The notes under the pieces were generated by a model. It saw only the letters and a program-made list of their open reading frames with translations, made no database searches and was not told the DNA's origin. Positions 59,196 through 64,000 of a stretch of DNA of 64,000 nucleotides are shown one piece after another. Both the position numbers and the translations under genes were made by a program. Each line of letters begins with the position of its first letter. Positions within the stretch are counted from its first letter, which is position 1. Origin of the DNA: Crocinitomicaceae bacterium. GTDB lineage: Bacteria > Bacteroidota > Bacteroidia > Flavobacteriales_D > Crocinitomicaceae. The DNA is taken from contig JAURMC010000014.1 in assembly GCA_030830895.1 (NCBI GenBank), forward strand, positions 124,001 to 188,000, written 5' to 3'.

Positions 59196-60951
59196 ATTCA
59201 AAAACCTCACTATGTGCTTGGCTATATTTTTCTAGAATTACCTTCCTTTTCAATTTAAGTGTTGGAGTTAATTCATTACCTTCAATCGAAAATAAATTTG
59301 GTAAGAGCTTTATTTTTTTTAGTTGCTCCCAATTACCCAAATTTGCATTAACTTTTTGAACCTCTTCAAATATTCGATCGTATACAGATGGGACTGATAT
59401 TAATTGCTCATTGCTCATGTCTTCTTGTAAAAGTTTATGTCTTTTAGCCCAAGCGCGTAAAAAGGCAAAATCAGGGACAATGAACGCAGCGGGAAACTTT
59501 TGATTCTCCCCTATCACCATGGCTTGCTCAATAAAACGAGACTCTTTCAAGGAATTTTCAATCGCCTGAGGAACGATATACTTTCCACCGGAAGTTTTAA
59601 ATATTTCCTTTTTACGGTCAGTAATTTTGAGAAACTTGGATTCAATAAACTCACCAATATCTCCTGTTTTTAACCATCCGTCGGCATTAAATACCTCTTT
59701 CGTTGCCTCTTCATTATTAAAGTACCCCATCATTACATTTGGCCCTTTAACTAAAATTTCGCCGTCTGAAGCAATCATAACCTCTACATCGTCAATTAAT
59801 GCCCCAACACTGCCAAAACGAATTCCACGCTGAAATGAATTCACAGAAATAACCGGGGATGTTTCAGTCATTCCGTACCCTTCAAGAATTGGTATACCTG
59901 CCGCTAGGAAAATTCGAGATAATCTTGGCTGTAAAGCTGCGCTGCCTGAGGCAATAGCACGGACATTACCGCCTAAAGCTTCTTGCCATTTTTTGAAAAT
60001 CAATTTTCTAGCGATAGAAAGTTTAAAATTATACCACATCCCCTTACCTGTTTGCTCATATTCTTCCGCTAATCCAACCGCCCAAAAAAACAATTTCTTC
60101 TTCACCCCTGATAAATCCTCTCCTTTCGCGATAATCTTATCATATACTTTCTCAATCAATCTTGGGACAGCACTAAATACATCAGGCTTAACCTCTCTAA
60201 TATTATCTCCTATGGTTTCCATAGACTCAGCAAAATAAATGGAAGCGCCAATATACATGTACAGGTAATGAAGCATTCTTTCATAAATATGACATACTGG
60301 TAGAAACGACAATACCTTTGATGATTGATCCGCTGGGATTGGCTCTTCACAAGCCAGCACATTGGAAAGGACATTACTATGTGAAAGCATAACTCCCTTC
60401 GGATTTCCTGTAGTTCCAGAGGTATAAATTATAGTTAATAAATCCGAGGATTTAACTTGATCCATTCTTTCCTGAACCATCAATTCACTTACCTCATGGT
60501 TAAGGTCAAAAAGAGTGTTCCAAGATTTAACTTCATTTAAATCTTCAAATGCAAAAACATCTTTTAAAGTGGTCAACTGAGATTTCACCTCACTAATTTT
60601 GTCTGCAATTTCCTGGTTACCTACGAACATATAAGACGCTGAACAATCGTTTAAAATGTAGGCATAATCCTTGGCCGAAATTGTTGGATAAAGAGGCACC
60701 AATACCGCACCAACCTGTTGGACTGCAATATCTAGAATATTCCACTCAAATCGATTAGTAGAGGCTACCGCAATACGATCCCCGGTGGAAACGCCTAAAT
60801 GAATTAGCGACTTGGAGAGACGCATCGAGCGATCTAAGAACTCCATGGTTGATAGCTTTTGCCATTCGCCATTTACTTTGGTATTGAACATATTCTCCTG
60901 TGGGAAATTCTTCAACTGATGATATGGTACATCAAATAATCGATTCAACAT
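59194..60951 (-). CDS. Long-chain fatty-acid--CoA ligase (AMP-forming)
   Basis: 585 residues. ATP/AMP loop TIIYTSGTTGNPKGVML, then GYGMTETSPVISVN and GWLKTGDIGEF, and KTSGGKYIVP near the C-terminus. These are the standard acyl-adenylate motifs of long-chain acyl-CoA synthetases. It activates fatty acids for breakdown or lipid use. The chain-length preference cannot be told. Its likely promoter is not clear. It is a single gene, convergent with the Lys/Cys peptide. Confidence 0.9.
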   Translation of the reverse strand: MLNRLFDVPYHQLKNFPQENMFNTKVNGEWQKLSTMEFLDRSMRLSKSLIHLGVSTGDRIAVASTNRFEWNILDIAVQQVGAVLVPLYPTISAKDYAYILNDCSASYMFVGNQEIADKISEVKSQLTTLKDVFAFEDLNEVKSWNTLFDLNHEVSELMVQERMDQVKSSDLLTIIYTSGTTGNPKGVMLSHSNVLSNVLACEEPIPADQSSKVLSFLPVCHIYERMLHYLYMYIGASIYFAESMETIGDNIREVKPDVFSAVPRLIEKVYDKIIAKGEDLSGVKKKLFFWAVGLAEEYEQTGKGMWYNFKLSIARKLIFKKWQEALGGNVRAIASGSAALQPRLSRIFLAAGIPILEGYGMTETSPVISVNSFQRGIRFGSVGALIDDVEVMIASDGEILVKGPNVMMGYFNNEEATKEVFNADGWLKTGDIGEFIESKFLKITDRKKEIFKTSGGKYIVPQAIENSLKESRFIEQAMVIGENQKFPAAFIVPDFAFLRAWAKRHKLLQEDMSNEQLISVPSVYDRIFEEVQKVNANLGNWEQLKKIKLLPNLFSIEGNELTPTLKLKRKVILEKYSQAHSEVFE

Positions 60952-60997
60952 AGCTATTAGATTAATTTAGAAAACGTTTTGAATGCCATACGATTAC

Positions 60998-61258
60998 TTA
61001 ATGATTTAGTGCATTCAATTTATCAAGGAATATAACAGATTTCTGATCGAAGTCAGAAACGATGGATTTGAAATCAGCTTTTGTCTTGCCTGAATTCATA
61101 CGCGAAATCAACTCGTTATAGGTAGTAATTACTTCCTCAATTAACTCCTCCGCTGCTTCAGCTTTATCGTTATTAAGCTCTTGAAGATAAATACATTCAT
61201 CTATTACATCAATGATCATTGCATTGATGTGTTTTTTTAACATTCGCTTGTTTGCCAT
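60998..61258 (-). CDS. Small conserved-looking helical protein, function unknown
   Basis: 86 residues from MANKRMLKKHI at 61258; the frame is open upstream but that extension lies in the promoter region. It is predicted almost all helical with no signal peptide: KKHINAMIIDVIDECIYLQ, then acidic helices and a lysine-rich middle (SGKTKADF). A perfect -7 element lies 14 bases upstream. It is divergent from rlmI. I recognise no named family, though small helical proteins of this look are common in the phylum. Confidence 0.65.
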   Translation of the reverse strand: MANKRMLKKHINAMIIDVIDECIYLQELNNDKAEAAEELIEEVITTYNELISRMNSGKTKADFKSIVSDFDQKSVIFLDKLNALNH

Positions 61259-61272
61259 CGTGCGTTTTTTCT

Positions 61273-61280
61273 CAAATATA
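61273..61280 (-). promoter_or_regulatory. -7 element TATATTTG for the small helical protein gene
   Basis: Perfect TAnnTTTG match on the minus strand, 14 bases before its ATG, in the 72-base divergent gap with rlmI. Confidence 0.6.
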
Positions 61281-61318
61281 TTGATTTTAATCATACCAAG
61301 GCCCACAAAGTAATTTGC

Positions 61319-61326
61319 TACTTTTG
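61319..61326 (+). promoter_or_regulatory. -7 element TACTTTTG for rlmI
   Basis: Perfect TAnnTTTG match ending four bases before the GTG at 61331. It supports GTG as the start and a leaderless transcript. Confidence 0.6.
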
Positions 61327-61330
61327 TGAT

Positions 61331-62503
61331 GTGGTTCAAATCATTACACTTAAGAAAGGAAAAGAAGCTTCATTAATCAGAAAACATCCTTGGGTATTTT
61401 CTGGGGCTATTGCGTCGAATTGTGAATCTTTGGAGGATGGAGCTTTGGTGGCAGTTCAAAGTTGGAATGGCACTTACTTAGCCACTGGACACTTCCAACA
61501 TGGATCTATCGCCATACGAATCCTGTCCTTTGTAGACGAGAAATTCGATCAATCATTTTGGAACGGCCGTTTGAATGGCATGATACAGTTACGAAAAAAC
61601 CTCGGCTTATTGACCCCTACAAATTCAATTTTCAGAATTTGCCATGCTGAAGGGGACGAATTGCCAGGATTAATCATTGATTATTATTCGGGAGTAGCAG
61701 TAATTCAATGTCACTCTATAGGAATGTTACAGCATCTCCAAGAAATAACAAAGGCTTTGAAGATAAACCTGGGTGACTCTTTAAGCGCAGTATATCATAA
61801 ATCCTCTGAAACACTGCCAAAACGATTGCAAGTGCGCGATGAGTATTTATACGGGCAAGCCACTACGCCGCATTACGCCGTAGAAGATTCAATAACATAC
61901 TCCATTGATTGGGTTCAAGGGCAAAAAACAGGATTTTTTATTGATCAACGTGACAATCGTTCACTATTGGGCAAATTATCAAAAGGTAAAAAAGTGCTTA
62001 ATGCGTTTTGTTATTCCGGGGGATTCAGTTTACAGGCGTTAAAGCACGGTGCTAGCTTGGTCTATTCGTTAGATAGCTCTAAGAGAGCTATATCCTTAGT
62101 TGATGAAAATGTTGCCATCAATAAACTTCAAGACCGTCATATTTCTGTAGTGGCCGATGCGATGGAGTTTATGAAAGATTTACCAGAGGCCTTCGATATC
62201 ATAATATTAGATCCCCCAGCCTTTGCCAAGCATTTAGATAAGAAACATAAGGCTATGCAGGGATATAAACGGTTGAATGCCCATGCATTGAGGCAAATTA
62301 AATCTGGTGGCATATTGGTGACCTTTTCTTGTTCTCAAGTTATTGACAAAATCTTATTCAATCACCTCATTATATCAGCTGCGATTGAATCTCGAAGAAA
62401 TGTAAAAATCCTATACCAGCTCCACCAACCGGCAGACCACCCAATCGGGGCATTTCATCCAGAAGGAGAATATTTAAAAGGAATAGTGGTTTATGTCGAA
62501 TAA
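61331..62503 (+). CDS. rlmI: 23S rRNA (cytosine) methyltransferase RlmI-like
   Basis: 390 residues starting with GTG. An N-terminal PUA domain (about 1-75) is followed by a Rossmann methyltransferase with motif I VLNAFCYSGGFSLQAL, DIIILDPPAFAK and TFSCSQ. The last carries the cysteine often used by RlmI, which methylates C1962 of 23S rRNA in E. coli; this specificity is by family. An ATG two bases earlier (61329) is out of frame. It overlaps the MATE gene by 11 bp. Confidence 0.9.
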   Translation: MVQIITLKKGKEASLIRKHPWVFSGAIASNCESLEDGALVAVQSWNGTYLATGHFQHGSIAIRILSFVDEKFDQSFWNGRLNGMIQLRKNLGLLTPTNSIFRICHAEGDELPGLIIDYYSGVAVIQCHSIGMLQHLQEITKALKINLGDSLSAVYHKSSETLPKRLQVRDEYLYGQATTPHYAVEDSITYSIDWVQGQKTGFFIDQRDNRSLLGKLSKGKKVLNAFCYSGGFSLQALKHGASLVYSLDSSKRAISLVDENVAINKLQDRHISVVADAMEFMKDLPEAFDIIILDPPAFAKHLDKKHKAMQGYKRLNAHALRQIKSGGILVTFSCSQVIDKILFNHLIISAAIESRRNVKILYQLHQPADHPIGAFHPEGEYLKGIVVYVE

Positions 62504-63833
62504 CGTATTACCCCTTTCCTACCGCTCTATTCTTGGAGTTGCTTTACCTATGATGGTGTCTGGTTTCATTCAATCCATTGTCTTAATCACTGACTCGGCG
62601 TTAATTAGCCGATATAGTATCGTAGGATTCGATGCTGTTGGTAATGCAGGCTTAGCCTATATCACGTTTTTTATGATGTTACTCGGAATGTCTGATGGTG
62701 CACAAATTCTAATGGCGCGAAGGATTGGTGAATCACGTTCAGATCAGCTTGGAAGAATACTCAATGCTACATGGCTAAGCCTGGGTGTACTAGCCTTCCT
62801 GTTTTTTATTATTCTAACAGTATTTATCCCATCTTGGATAAATTCTTACTCTATAAATCAAGAAATAGCAACACTACAAGGAGAGTACTTGCATCATCGG
62901 GCGTATGCCTTGTTTTTTACCATGATTACCCTAGGTTTTCAAGCTTTTTATCTCGCTATTGGGAAATCTTGGGTAGTATTAATTGCAGCAATTCTCACGG
63001 CATGCACAAATATCGTATTTGATTACCTTCTTATTTATGGGGTCGGCATTTTTCCTGAAATGGGTGTAGCAGGTGCCGCTACTGCATCAAGTATTGCCGA
63101 CGGAATGGGCATGATTTTTTTAATGTGCTTTACAATCCTTTCATCCAAAAACAAACAGTATAGGCTCTTTCATTCGCTCAAGGGGCTTTGGATTGAACTT
63201 AAGGAATTGTTAAGCCTTGGCACACCGCTATTAATTCAAGGATTTTCAGCTTTGTTTACTTGGACACTCTTTTTTACTTGGATCGAACAAATGGGTAAAT
63301 ATGAACTTACCATTTCCCAAAACATTCGTTCTATTTATTTTCTTGCTTTCGTTCCAATTTGGGGCTTTGCTGGAACCACTAAGACTTATATTTCCCAATA
63401 TATCGGTGCTGCAAAACAAATTGAACTTCCAAAAATTCAGCGTCGGGTACAATGGCTAACCTTTTTATTCATGTTGTTCAGTTTTCACGGGGCTTTCCTT
63501 TATCCTGAAACCATGATATCAATGATTAATCCGAATGAGGAGTTTATAAAAGAAAGTAGTTCTATACTTAGGCTCGTTTCAGGCTCCATATTACTTTATG
63601 CATTGGTGTCAGTATATTTTCAAACCATCCACGGAAGCGGAAACACCCTTGCCTCAATGACCATTGAATTTATTTCGGTTGGAATTTACATTTTTTGTGC
63701 ATACTTGTTTATTATCATTTGGTCATACGATATATATTATGTTTGGACAGTAGAATATATTTACTTTGGAACCATAGGAATATTGTCTTATTTATATTTG
63801 AAACTATTTTCTTGGAACAATAAACGCATTTAA
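62493..63833 (+). CDS. MATE-family multidrug efflux protein
   Basis: 446 residues with about twelve membrane spans in two six-span halves, as in MATE transporters. The N-terminal span region shows GVALPMMVSGFIQS and MSDGAQILMARRIGE, the usual first-half motif. Such transporters export drugs or metabolites using sodium or protons; the substrate here is unknown. It overlaps rlmI at its start and fmt begins directly after its stop, so three unrelated genes share a transcript. Confidence 0.9.
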   Translation: MSNNVLPLSYRSILGVALPMMVSGFIQSIVLITDSALISRYSIVGFDAVGNAGLAYITFFMMLLGMSDGAQILMARRIGESRSDQLGRILNATWLSLGVLAFLFFIILTVFIPSWINSYSINQEIATLQGEYLHHRAYALFFTMITLGFQAFYLAIGKSWVVLIAAILTACTNIVFDYLLIYGVGIFPEMGVAGAATASSIADGMGMIFLMCFTILSSKNKQYRLFHSLKGLWIELKELLSLGTPLLIQGFSALFTWTLFFTWIEQMGKYELTISQNIRSIYFLAFVPIWGFAGTTKTYISQYIGAAKQIELPKIQRRVQWLTFLFMLFSFHGAFLYPETMISMINPNEEFIKESSSILRLVSGSILLYALVSVYFQTIHGSGNTLASMTIEFISVGIYIFCAYLFIIIWSYDIYYVWTVEYIYFGTIGILSYLYLKLFSWNNKRI

Positions 63834-64000
63834 ATGGGATTAAGGATTGTATTTATGGGAACTCCAGATTTTGCAAGCCACATGCTTACAGGTTTAATTT
63901 CGTCGCACCATACGGTTGTTGGCGTTGTTACCGTAGCGGATAAACCCGCTGGAAGAGGAAAGCAACTTCGCGAAAGTGCCGTTAAATTAAGGGCGAAAGA
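63834..64000 (+). CDS. fmt: Methionyl-tRNA formyltransferase, N-terminal part (3' end outside window)
   Basis: The first 55 codons are present. [14 protein letters not shown] is the family start, and the folate-binding region follows with [12 protein letters not shown]. It formylates the initiator Met-tRNA. The ATG comes straight after the stop of the MATE gene (TAAATG). The rest runs off the window edge, so the catalytic HxSLLPxYRG-type segment cannot be checked. Confidence 0.95.
   Translation, partial: MGLRIVFMGTPDFASHMLTGLISSHHTVVGVVTVADKPAGRGKQLRESAVKLRAK

Overview
The window is a compact, AT-rich stretch of a bacterial chromosome that looks like a member of the Bacteroidota, most likely order Flavobacteriales. 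The evidence is the type IX secretion (T9SS)/gliding set (PorV, PorU, a PorP/SprF-like protein, GldJ), the Bacteroides aerotolerance (Bat) operon, a short primary sigma factor without region 1.1, and many promoters with the Bacteroidota -7 element TAnnTTTG. The family or genus cannot be fixed from the sequence alone.

Layout. 1-9 kb: the tail of a DsbD-like thiol:disulfide protein, topoisomerase III, a large secreted M4 metalloprotease with a T9SS sorting domain, then arginase-argS. 9-9.5 kb: a tRNA-Ala(GGC) gene preceded by a damaged copy of its own 5' part and followed by a terminator. 9.5-20 kb: a secreted protein, FtsK, an M14 carboxypeptidase, an FKBP lipoprotein, another lipoprotein and PriA. 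20-23 kb: primary sigma factor, TrpS, PlsC, GatC and a small zinc-ribbon protein. 23-30.7 kb: moxR, a DUF58 gene and batABCD, with batC frameshifted. 30.6-33.4 kb: pyrR-pyrB-STAS-rnz. 33.4-44.3 kb: porV-ispF and porU on the minus strand, opposite sprF/porP, gldJ and murF on the plus strand. 44.3-49.4 kb: prfB, gcvH, gyrB, a glutathione peroxidase and an OmpA-domain protein. 49.4-59 kb: valS, a DUF1573 protein, a NUDIX protein and pyrE, a SRPBCC protein, birA and the rsfS-ftsH-cdsA-psd cluster. 59-64 kb: a Lys/Cys-rich secreted peptide, an acyl-CoA synthetase, a small helical protein, rlmI, a MATE transporter and the start of fmt.

How the genes fit together. PorV and PorU belong to the T9SS attachment complex at the outer membrane. 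The M4 protease carries the C-terminal sorting domain that this complex recognises, so machinery and a probable substrate lie in one window. The Bat block encodes inner-membrane von Willebrand A proteins together with a MoxR chaperone ATPase. Pyrimidine synthesis appears twice (pyrRB and pyrE). Most other genes are housekeeping genes.

I found no prophage, insertion sequence, CRISPR array or restriction/defence island. The notable observations are small-scale: a tRNA relic interrupted by a GC-rich palindrome; a frameshift in batC; divergent pyrE/NUDIX genes whose start codons overlap and whose promoters lie inside each other's coding sequence; a recurring promoter-to-ATG spacing that predicts leaderless mRNAs; a GldJ enlarged by a PKD-like insertion; a terminator that abuts the murF start codon; and an unassigned Lys8/Cys-rich exported peptide.
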